From positions 1 through 9,683 of the forward strand of contig CAYNVT010000149.1 in NCBI GenBank assembly GCA_964400685.1: a stretch of 9,683 nucleotides of DNA, given 5' to 3'. The translations under genes and the position numbers were made by a program. The notes beneath the pieces were generated by a model. That model worked only from the letters and a program-made list of their open reading frames with translations, was not told the DNA's origin and did not search any database. This document shows positions 1 to 5,828 of this stretch, piece by piece (the stretch's first letter is position 1; every line of letters starts with the position of its first letter). Source of the stretch: DATCTV01 sp964400685 (GTDB taxonomy: Bacteria; Desulfobacterota; Desulfomonilia; UBA1062).

Positions 1-455
1 CCACGGACAAGCATCTGTCTGAAATCAGTCTCGCTGATCTTGAATGCCTTGTTTTTTGATCCCACACCTGAAGGCACGGAGTTGAACAGTGCGGCAACAA
101 GGCGCTCTATTACCGGCGAAACCTGTTCATGTGTCAGGCTTGTTTTCAGGCAGCGTATACCGCAGTTGATGTCATATCCCACGCCTCCGGGAGAGATGAC
201 GCCGTCTTTCATTGAAAATGCTGCAACTCCTCCGATGGGAAAACCATATCCCCAGTGAATGTCCGGCATTGCCATGGAAGGCCCTACAATACCGGGAAGG
301 CATGCTACATTTGCCACCTGGTTTACGGCCTGATCATTCAGCAGATAATTTTCAATTTCACTGTTTGCATATATTATCCCATAGGTGCGCATTTCTCCGT
401 GCTTTTCAATTTTAAGCCGGAAAGGGTCAATGCGAACTGTTCTTATGTCTTTCAT
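1..455 (-). CDS. rtcB: RtcB RNA-splicing ligase, N-terminal part (runs off window)
   Basis: This is the first 151 codons of RtcB, the GTP- and Mn2+-dependent ligase that joins RNA 2',3'-cyclic phosphate or 3'-phosphate ends to 5'-OH ends in tRNA splicing or RNA repair. I translated it from the ATG at 455-453. Family signatures seen are MPDIHWGYGFPIGG (residues 63-76) and PGGVGYDINCGIRC (89-102). Asp95 and Cys98 match the known Mn2+ ligands of archaeal RtcB, which carry the same numbers, so the N terminus is essentially full length. The family is usually about 480 residues, so roughly two thirds, including the guanylated histidine, lies beyond the left edge. The start is 8 bases after the archease stop, with no clear Shine-Dalgarno, which suggests translational coupling. 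The partner archease directly upstream strengthens the call. The frame is open to the edge. Confidence in the family is very high; integrity of the missing part is unknown. Confidence 0.96.
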   Translation of the reverse strand, partial: MKDIRTVRIDPFRLKIEKHGEMRTYGIIYANSEIENYLLNDQAVNQVANVACLPGIVGPSMAMPDIHWGYGFPIGGVAAFSMKDGVISPGGVGYDINCGIRCLKTSLTHEQVSPVIERLVAALFNSVPSGVGSKNKAFKISETDFRQMLVR

Positions 456-463
456 AACAGGGA

Positions 464-865
464 TTATACATCAAAAATGATGGTTGTCTCGTATCCGCTG
501 TGTTTTCTGATTATGTCCAGATTATGATAGGTGGCTGCCTTGATATTCACTTTAAGAGGTTTGCTGCCGAGAGTACCATTTACGGATACCCTTATATTGG
601 TTTTAGAAAAGCTTACCATGTCCAGTTCTGAAACGCGGAAATCCCGTGTCTGAATTTCAAAGAGAAGCTCGTTAAGAAATAAAACGAGCAGGTCTTCGTA
701 ATCATAGCCATTGGCATCTATCGTGATTGTCTTTTCTGATGAAATTGAGTCCGCCCCGATCTCAATTACAAGCGCCCTGGCCGCTTCAAGAAAAAGATCC
801 GATATGCTCGCGCCTGTTATCTTCAAGCCGATATCGGCGGTATGGTCTATAACTGTATAGGGCAT
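464..865 (-). CDS. Archease, activator of RtcB
   Basis: This is a 133-residue archease, the small cytoplasmic cofactor that speeds RtcB guanylation and multiple turnover. The length is typical. It opens with the family motif DHTADIGLKITG (residues 7-18, with D11) and closes with KAATYHNLDI (109-118) and the terminal FDV (D132). The N-terminal HTAD aspartate and the C-terminal FDV aspartate correspond to the acidic metal-binding residues described for archeases; that correspondence is by motif position, not alignment. The gene sits 32 bases after rdgB and 8 bases before rtcB on the same strand, the classic archease-rtcB pairing. No convincing ribosome-binding site precedes the ATG (upstream reads GATTAATGTTAC), but the next in-frame ATG would remove the conserved N terminus, so this start is kept. 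Confidence 0.95.
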   Translation of the reverse strand: MPYTVIDHTADIGLKITGASISDLFLEAARALVIEIGADSISSEKTITIDANGYDYEDLLVLFLNELLFEIQTRDFRVSELDMVSFSKTNIRVSVNGTLGSKPLKVNIKAATYHNLDIIRKHSGYETTIIFDV

Positions 866-897
866 GTAACATTAATCGGTATTTATGCTGGGAAGAA

Positions 898-1479
898 TTA
901 AAGGTCTTTCAGTATTGTCTTCAGTTCCTCAAGGGCCCTTCTCCTGTGGCTGATCTTGTTTTTCTCCTCTTGAGGAAGTTCGGCGAATGTCAGTCCTGAC
1001 GAGGGATCAAGAAAAACGGGGTCGTAACCGAAGCCGCCTGTCCCTGAAGGAGAGTCTGTTATAATGCCCGGGCATTCTCCGCTGGCTGTTATTATTCGCC
1101 CGTCAGCAAGGGCAAGGGCAAGGACACAGACGAATTTCGCTTTTCTGTTGTTTTCTCCTGACATGAGACTCAGGAGCTTCATGATGTTTTTTTCATCGGT
1201 TGCACCGGCACCGGAAAACCGGGCCGAGATTACCCCCGGCATACCGCCGAGAGCATCGACGCACAGACCCGAATCATCCGCAAGGACGTTCATTCCCGAT
1301 GCGTCTCTTAGAGCTATGGCTTTCTTTATGGCGTTTTCTTCAAAGGTAAGCCCATCTTCCAGGACTTCTGCTTTTATCCCTATTTCGTTTGGAGAGACGA
1401 TTATAAGGTCTTTATTCTCAAGGATTTCACGGATTTCTCTGAGCTTTCCTTTGTTCCCTGTTGCAGCAAGTATTTTCAT
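898..1479 (-). CDS. rdgB: RdgB/HAM1-family XTP/dITP pyrophosphatase
   Basis: This is a 193-residue cytoplasmic house-cleaning enzyme that hydrolyses non-canonical purine triphosphates (XTP, dITP/ITP) to the monophosphate and pyrophosphate, keeping them out of DNA and RNA. All the usual HAM1 blocks are present: ATGNKGKLREI at residues 6-16 (triphosphate binding), LADDSGL at 66-72 (the acidic Mg2+-binding pair), PGVISARFSG at 81-90, GGFGYDPVF at 148-156 (base pocket) and NKISHRRRAL at 174-183, where the SHR signature lies. The length is the family norm and nothing appears missing. It follows rph by 18 bases in the same direction; rph-rdgB is a widely conserved neighbour pair in bacteria. The ATG at 1479 gives the expected MKILAATGN start, though the leader between the genes shows no good Shine-Dalgarno, so coupling to rph translation is likely. 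Confidence 0.97.
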   Translation of the reverse strand: MKILAATGNKGKLREIREILENKDLIIVSPNEIGIKAEVLEDGLTFEENAIKKAIALRDASGMNVLADDSGLCVDALGGMPGVISARFSGAGATDEKNIMKLLSLMSGENNRKAKFVCVLALALADGRIITASGECPGIITDSPSGTGGFGYDPVFLDPSSGLTFAELPQEEKNKISHRRRALEELKTILKDL

Positions 1480-1497
1480 TTAAACAGGGCCGGTCCC

Positions 1498-2268
1498 TTA
1501 CCTGAATGCAGCGACCTGCTTTTCCATGAGTTCACGGATACCTTTCTCAGCAAGGCCAAGCATTTCGAGGAGATCTTCTTTTGAAAAGGGCTGACCTTCG
1601 GCAGTACCCTGGACTTCGATGAGCTGCCCCTTGCCGGTCATGATGACGTTCATATCCACTTCCGCTTTTGAGTCCTCATTATAATTGAGATCGAGCACGG
1701 GTGTTCCGTCAAAAATCCCGACTGAGATGGCTGCAACCTGATCAATCATTGGATTGCGCGATATAAGTCCCTGCTTCATCATGGCCCTTACCGCATCATC
1801 AAGCGCAACCCAGGCACCGGTAATGGAGGCTGTTCTTGTCCCGCCGTCTGCCTGAAGGACATCGCAGTCTATCCATATGGTCTTCTCCCCGAGAAGTCTT
1901 GTATCTATGGCCGCCCTTAAGGATCTTCCGATGAGCCTCTGGATTTCATGAGTCCTTCCGCCTACTTTTCCGCGGGAAGATTCCCTCGTGCTCCTGGGGC
2001 TTGTCGAAGAGGGGAGCATTCCATATTCTGCGGTAACCCATCCGGTTCCTGTATTTTTTATGTGAGGCGGAACCTTTTCTTCCATATTTGCGGCGCATAT
2101 GACCCTGGTATCACCCATCTCTATGAGGCATGAACCGAGGGCATGCTTGCTGTAGCCTCTGATAATACTGACCTGTCTTATCTGATCGGGTTCCCTGCCG
2201 TCATATCTTTTGGAGACCTTTGGAGTGGTTACACCTTTATTTTTCAGAATTTCTTCAATGGACGCCAT
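1498..2268 (-). CDS. rph: Ribonuclease PH
   Basis: This is a 256-residue RNase PH, a phosphate-dependent 3'-5' exoribonuclease of the PDX family that trims tRNA precursors and other RNA 3' ends and forms a hexameric ring. Visible family blocks are RYDGREPDQIR (21-31), GDTRVICAA (52-60), GWVTAEYGMLPSST (76-89), the arginine-rich RGKVGGRTHEIQRLIGRSLRA (99-119), the phosphate-binding GGTRTAS (142-148) and DLNYNEDSKAEVDMN (193-207), which holds the catalytic acidic residues. Most RNase PH proteins begin close to the RxDGR block. Here about 19 extra residues precede it, with no internal ATG or GTG that could serve as a later start, so the extension is probably translated. Upstream of the ATG is AAGGGGTAAGAGGCTT, a usable though not ideally spaced ribosome-binding site. 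It is the first gene of the minus-strand operon and has its own promoter in the divergent region. Confidence 0.97.
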   Translation of the reverse strand: MASIEEILKNKGVTTPKVSKRYDGREPDQIRQVSIIRGYSKHALGSCLIEMGDTRVICAANMEEKVPPHIKNTGTGWVTAEYGMLPSSTSPRSTRESSRGKVGGRTHEIQRLIGRSLRAAIDTRLLGEKTIWIDCDVLQADGGTRTASITGAWVALDDAVRAMMKQGLISRNPMIDQVAAISVGIFDGTPVLDLNYNEDSKAEVDMNVIMTGKGQLIEVQGTAEGQPFSKEDLLEMLGLAEKGIRELMEKQVAAFR

Positions 2269-2298
2269 AAGCCTCTTACCCCTTTGTTTGGTCTAAAG

Positions 2299-2328
2299 GT
2301 CATACTGTATAGATGCATGATGTGTCAA
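2299..2328 (-). promoter_or_regulatory. Predicted sigma-70-type promoter for the rph operon
   Basis: Read on the minus strand, a perfect TTGACA -35 box (2328-2323) is followed after 18 bases by TATGAC (2304-2299), which matches 4 of 6 positions of the -10 consensus. A start near 2291 would give a leader of about 23 bases before the rph ATG, containing the GGGGTAAGAGG ribosome-binding stretch. The -35 box is one arm of the inverted repeat at 2322-2350. The prediction is from consensus and spacing only. Confidence 0.5.
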
Positions 2329-2350
2329 CGGCCAGATAGCCGCTTGACAC
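2322..2350. repeat. Inverted repeat carrying both divergent -35 boxes
   Basis: The left arm GTGTCAACGGC (2322-2332) and right arm GCCGCTTGACAC (2339-2350) pair over 11 bases with a single bulged C at 2343 and a 6-base CAGATA centre. The two arms contain oppositely pointing TTGACA hexamers (2323-2328 on the minus strand, 2344-2349 on the plus strand). It could be an operator for a dimeric regulator covering both promoters, or just the symmetry produced by back-to-back -35 boxes. The paired CGGC/GCCG core extends beyond the hexamers, which favours some function. It is not followed by a T-run, so it is not an intrinsic terminator. Confidence 0.6.
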
Positions 2351-2372
2351 GTACAGGGTGCGCATGTAAACC
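2344..2372 (+). promoter_or_regulatory. Possible promoter for the ArnT-like gene
   Basis: There is a perfect TTGACA -35 box at 2344-2349. At 17-base spacing the -10 position reads TAAACC (2367-2372), a poor match to TATAAT at only three positions. If used, it would give a leader of only about 13 bases including the GGAGG ribosome-binding site. The weak -10 could mean dependence on an activator; the dyad that includes this -35 box is a natural candidate binding site. Confidence 0.35.
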
Positions 2373-2381
2373 CTTTATTCT

Positions 2382-2386
2382 GGAGG
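2382..2386 (+). promoter_or_regulatory. Shine-Dalgarno that fixes a TTG start
   Basis: A consensus GGAGG lies 5 bases before the TTG at 2392-2394. It decides the start of the ArnT-like gene. The open frame extends upstream to 2143, but that longer form would overlap rph on the other strand by about 126 bases and cross the divergent promoter region. Confidence 0.8.
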
Positions 2387-2391
2387 CTCGA

Positions 2392-3918
2392 TTGAGATTT
2401 CTGAAATATTTATCATCCTTCATATTTATTCTTATCCTTTCAATACTGGTATTTTCCCCGTTTCTTATATTTAATACCTTCCTGCCTGACGAGGCCTGGT
2501 TCATAAGCGCAGCCGGGGAGATGAGCCGGAGCTTCAGCATGATCCCTAAGCTTGGCGGATATATCCTCGGAAACCAGAACCCCCTGGTGATCATGATCTA
2601 TTCTCTGGCCGGTGGAGATTTATATGTTTCCAGAATAGGAACGGCGGTTCTTGGTCTCATTATGGGCGTTTCCGTAATGGTTTTTGCCGGATATATGTGG
2701 AATCTCAGAACCGGGGTTATCTCATCGATTTTCACTATTACAAGCCTTGGTATTATTTCGATATTCGGGAAGGCAGACCCTTCAGCCTTGCCGGTTATGA
2801 CATCCGTGATATCTTTCATGATTTTTTCAGCCGTCTATCTGAGAAATCTCAGCAGGGTCGTATACATCCCGGCATATATTCTGGCGGTTGTTTCCATAAT
2901 AACAGGCGGCCCTGTTTATCTGTTTTTCTTTCTCCTCTCTGGTATCCTGCTCATACTTTTCGACCTTTCTCCCGGAGAGCTTCTGAAGACAAAACCCGTT
3001 GCCGCGGGGATTCTTTTTGCAGGCGGTTTAATTGCAGTATGTGCCGTCTTCTGGTTTGCAGGCGGGTGGAATTACATGAAGGGTGCGATCTCCCAGGGAA
3101 CGAACCTGGGTTTCTTCAATTCACTCTGGCTGGTTTTCAGTAATTGTCTTCCGTGGATATTTCTTCTTGTACCGGCCTGGATATATTCCGCCAGGCCTGC
3201 TGAATTCATTATGTGGAGAGACCTTCTGCCTGCAAAGATTGCATTTTCAGCATGTCTCGTCATTCTATGGCTGTCTGGCAAATGCCCTGAGAGCTTTTCA
3301 GTTCTTTCAGCACCTTTTGCATCAATTATGATTGCAAACTGGGTTTCCGGCGGTGGTAAAGCCTTTGATAAAGCAGGCAAAACCGGTATCGTCTCTTTTA
3401 CTGCGACTGCCGTGCTGATCTTTCTGATCCCTGTTATTTATATTCTGAAGTTTCCGTTCAAATCACTTCACCCCGGTATTTTCGATGCCGGGATCATGCT
3501 GGCTCTTGTGGTCTGCTGTTCGATAGCCTTTTATGCGGCTTTGAGAAAACATTATAATGTTGCCATTGTTATTGTCGTGATAGCTGTTTCAGGCATGACA
3601 TGGCTCAGGCCTTTTTATGAAACTAGGCTGAACAACCCGGCAGATATCCTGTCATATTGCGCGAATCAGAAGCCGCTTATGGTCTTTGATGACGACCTTG
3701 TGATGAGAGGAAATCTTTCGCCCGCCCGCCCCAGTGTAGTTGGAAAGTGCTTTGTTCCCGTAGGCGGTGAAGCATTCATAGCGGCATCAACCAGAGACGC
3801 GGAAAAACTCATGAAGGATATCAGAAAAAACATGTCGGCTGAACTCAAGTCAAGACTTGATCTTGACAGGGTCTATCTTCTCATAAGGGTCTTGCCGAAA
3901 AAGATCAGTCAGGGTTGA
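2392..3918 (+). CDS. ArnT/PMT-like GT-C membrane glycosyltransferase
   Basis: From the TTG at 2392 this encodes a 508-residue polytopic membrane protein resembling the GT39/GT83 family (protein mannosyltransferase, ArnT), which moves a sugar from a polyprenyl-phosphate donor to a lipid or protein at the periplasmic face. Residues 1-10 are followed by a hydrophobic helix (about 10-30), then LPDEAWFISAAGEMS (31-45), with the D33-E34 pair of the first periplasmic loop, then MIPKLGG (50-56) and NQNPLV (61-66). This layout matches the ArnT pattern DEARYAEIAREM...PxLNG...EKPPL. The lysine usual in the EKPP position is absent (NQNP), so donor or acceptor use may differ, or activity may be lost. Many further hydrophobic segments run to about residue 420, and a soluble tail of about 80 residues follows, with VFDDDLVMRG near residues 426-435. 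Its 3' end overlaps the convergent TMTC-like gene by 14 bases. The acceptor cannot be told from sequence. Confidence 0.75.
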   Translation: MRFLKYLSSFIFILILSILVFSPFLIFNTFLPDEAWFISAAGEMSRSFSMIPKLGGYILGNQNPLVIMIYSLAGGDLYVSRIGTAVLGLIMGVSVMVFAGYMWNLRTGVISSIFTITSLGIISIFGKADPSALPVMTSVISFMIFSAVYLRNLSRVVYIPAYILAVVSIITGGPVYLFFFLLSGILLILFDLSPGELLKTKPVAAGILFAGGLIAVCAVFWFAGGWNYMKGAISQGTNLGFFNSLWLVFSNCLPWIFLLVPAWIYSARPAEFIMWRDLLPAKIAFSACLVILWLSGKCPESFSVLSAPFASIMIANWVSGGGKAFDKAGKTGIVSFTATAVLIFLIPVIYILKFPFKSLHPGIFDAGIMLALVVCCSIAFYAALRKHYNVAIVIVVIAVSGMTWLRPFYETRLNNPADILSYCANQKPLMVFDDDLVMRGNLSPARPSVVGKCFVPVGGEAFIAASTRDAEKLMKDIRKNMSAELKSRLDLDRVYLLIRVLPKKISQG

Positions 3919-5776
3919 GGCTCTTGAGTCTTGACTTGATTCTGGTCCTGTATCCCGGGTTTTTAATCATGGGCAGAACGGAATTATAGGCACCAACTGC
4001 AATATCTTTCCTTCCCAGGCTTGTCGCTATTTCAGCAATCGAAACAAGAAATTCAGGCTGCCCCTTTGAAGATGCATACCCCCTTTCAAGCAGCATGTCC
4101 GACTGCGTCTTGTTGCCCAGCTTGCTTGACGCATATGAAAGCCTCGCAAGAACAAGCCCTTCATGACCGGAACTCTTAAGATTATAACCGGATTCGATAA
4201 GGTTCAAATAGATATTGCATGAGGTCTTCCAGTCGCCTTTCTGCCAGAAACAGTTGGCAAGACCCATCTTAGCCCTGTCCATATCAGGATTGAGTTTGAG
4301 CGCTTCTTTGTAGTTATGTATCGCATTGTCGTACTGGCCCATGAGCATTTGCGCAAGCGCCAGGTTGGAGATGGCGAAATAGTCATAAGGCAGGTTCCTT
4401 ATCGCATTTACACAGAGCTGCTGGGCTGCCTCATATCTGCCCTGTCCAATATAAATTACCGAAAGGTTCACATTGGCAGAGTTGGAGTTAGGGAATCTCA
4501 CGATGGTGTTTTCCCACAGCGTCTGTGAATTCCGCCATATGAAGGTCTGTCTGTGGGTCATATAAGAATATGCGGAAACTATCATGGCGAATAGGACAAA
4601 GGCGGCAAGCGCTGGAAGGTTCGGTGATAACTTCTTATAGTTCAAACGCTTATACCACAGGATGGCGAGGAGATATCCCAGCAGAACACACCAGCTGAGC
4701 GATGACAGAAATGCATACCTGTCGGCAAGGGTCTGTGAAATCGGGAATATGTGCGATACCGGCAGGATGAATATGTAGTACCATGCGATGGAGATGAAGG
4801 CGACATATTTTCTTCTTATAAGAGAGAAGACTGCCGAACCAATAAATACAAGGTTAAGAAAAACGAACGTCCATGAATGCCAGTCCTTTGGTGATGTGTA
4901 TAGTTTAATCGGATAATCCGCCACGAAATCCACATTGAAGGCGATTAGCCTTATGTATTCGATGCATATCTGGGATACAGCCAGCATGTTTCTAGCGAAC
5001 GTTCCTCCGTGATATGGCTTCACACCGCCCGAGGAGTGAATCATCTTCATAAACCAGAAGGTGAATGGCAATACGAACAGAAGGACGAGAGCAAAGAAAA
5101 TTGCCCTTCTTTTCCAGAAGCCCCTTTCCGGGTCGTGCATTTGAATGGCAATGTCGACTATGAGCATGGCTGCAGGTATTGCTATGGCGGTCGGTTTTGA
5201 AAAGACAGCGAGCACCAGTGCTACAGCGCTTGCTGCGAAATATGCAGGATGTCCCCTTCTTGCCTTAACGAAAGCCCACATGCTGAGCATGGTAAATAAT
5301 CCCAGCAGCGGCTCTTTTCTGGCATAGAGCCATGCCACAGTTTCGACATGCACCGGATGCACTGCAAATAATATTGTTGAAAGTGCTGAAGCGAGAAAGG
5401 CCGTTTTGTCATCTTTTCCCAGCGCCGAAAGCAGTTCATACAAGAACATGAAAACAGTGAGGCTCATAAAGAAATACAGCAGAATGCTGTGGATATGCAT
5501 TGCCATGACAGGGTTCTGGGGCAGGAGTGCATAGTCGATTATATACGAAAAGTCGCGTACGGGCTGATATGTTCCCGTGTCAGTAATGGTAAAAATCCGT
5601 TTTATGTTCTCGATGTTAAGGGCATAATTCTGCGGGTTCTGGACCAGGGCCGGGTCGTCCCAGTTCGTAGGCTGGTTGTAAATTATATTGAAATAGAGCC
5701 CGAAAACAAGAATGCCAAGCAGAATTATAAAAGCGGTTCTTCTGTGCTTTATTCCCATTCTTTTTTGCTTTAGCAT
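3905..5776 (-). CDS. TMTC-like membrane glycosyltransferase with TPR repeats
   Basis: This 623-residue protein has a multi-span membrane half and a TPR half, the layout of the TMTC family (O-mannosyltransferases in animals; the bacterial members are mostly uncharacterised). The N-terminal helix is at about 14-34, followed by the loop motif NWDDPALVQNP (38-48, with D40-D41), YQPVRDFSYIIDY (70-82), and the strongly conserved AVHPVHVETVAWLYARKEP (138-156). Around ten hydrophobic segments follow to about residue 410. From about 427 to the end there are helical TPR units, for example the stretch around GRYEAAQQLC and GQYDNAIHNYKEALKLNPD, most likely outside the membrane for partner binding. By analogy it would transfer a sugar from a lipid-linked donor; the target is unknown. 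A second in-frame ATG at 5758 (Met7) is an alternative start; neither has a clear Shine-Dalgarno. Its 3' end overlaps the ArnT-like gene tail to tail. Confidence 0.82.
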   Translation of the reverse strand: MLKQKRMGIKHRRTAFIILLGILVFGLYFNIIYNQPTNWDDPALVQNPQNYALNIENIKRIFTITDTGTYQPVRDFSYIIDYALLPQNPVMAMHIHSILLYFFMSLTVFMFLYELLSALGKDDKTAFLASALSTILFAVHPVHVETVAWLYARKEPLLGLFTMLSMWAFVKARRGHPAYFAASAVALVLAVFSKPTAIAIPAAMLIVDIAIQMHDPERGFWKRRAIFFALVLLFVLPFTFWFMKMIHSSGGVKPYHGGTFARNMLAVSQICIEYIRLIAFNVDFVADYPIKLYTSPKDWHSWTFVFLNLVFIGSAVFSLIRRKYVAFISIAWYYIFILPVSHIFPISQTLADRYAFLSSLSWCVLLGYLLAILWYKRLNYKKLSPNLPALAAFVLFAMIVSAYSYMTHRQTFIWRNSQTLWENTIVRFPNSNSANVNLSVIYIGQGRYEAAQQLCVNAIRNLPYDYFAISNLALAQMLMGQYDNAIHNYKEALKLNPDMDRAKMGLANCFWQKGDWKTSCNIYLNLIESGYNLKSSGHEGLVLARLSYASSKLGNKTQSDMLLERGYASSKGQPEFLVSIAEIATSLGRKDIAVGAYNSVLPMIKNPGYRTRIKSRLKSLNPD

Positions 5777-5790
5777 GCTGTACAGCTGTA
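5777..5790. repeat. Overlapping perfect palindromes in a divergent gap
   Basis: Two perfect 10-base palindromes overlap: GCTGTACAGC (5777-5786) and TACAGCTGTA (5781-5790). An 8-base palindrome, AGCATGCT, adjoins them at about 5772-5779. They lie immediately upstream of the TMTC-like gene start and cover the predicted -35 box of the aminotransferase gene. An operator role is possible. The arrangement does not match the spaced CTG-N10-CAG form of an E. coli-type LexA box. Confidence 0.4.
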
Positions 5791-5807
5791 AACAACCCTG
5801 ATATACT
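5779..5807 (+). promoter_or_regulatory. Predicted promoter for the aminotransferase gene
   Basis: The -10 box TATACT (5802-5807) matches 5 of 6 consensus positions. Seventeen bases upstream lies TGTACA (5779-5784), a 4 of 6 match to TTGACA. Transcription would begin near 5814, giving a leader of about 15 bases with the GGAGGAG site. The -35 box lies within overlapping palindromes, so a repressor bound there could block it. No comparably good promoter was found for the TMTC-like gene on the other strand. Confidence 0.5.
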
Positions 5808-5819
5808 TTGCAGCTATTC

Positions 5820-5826
5820 GGAGGAG
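5820..5826 (+). promoter_or_regulatory. Strong Shine-Dalgarno of the aminotransferase gene
   Basis: GGAGGAG ends 2 bases before the ATG at 5829 (its GGAGG core ends 4 bases before). It picks this ATG over an in-frame TTG at 5808 that lies upstream of the Shine-Dalgarno and next to the -10 box. Confidence 0.85.
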
Positions 5827-5828
5827 TT

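Noticed and set aside
1064..1483. 139-codon open frame on the plus strand
   Set aside because: It lies wholly antisense to rdgB, its serine/arginine/alanine-rich composition is that of a shadow frame, and rdgB is unmistakable.
2282..2300. CCTTT/AAAGG hairpin in the rph leader that might hide the ribosome-binding site
   Set aside because: A 5-bp stem with a 9-base loop is weak and expected by chance in such a region.
2143..2391. Upstream extension of the ArnT-like reading frame
   Set aside because: It would overlap rph antisense and cross the divergent promoter region. The translated stretch is not membrane-like, and a consensus GGAGG sits 5 bases before the TTG at 2392.
5777..5790. LexA (SOS) box
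   Set aside because: CTGTACAG has its half-sites abutting rather than separated as in the E. coli-type box, and the flanking genes are not SOS genes.
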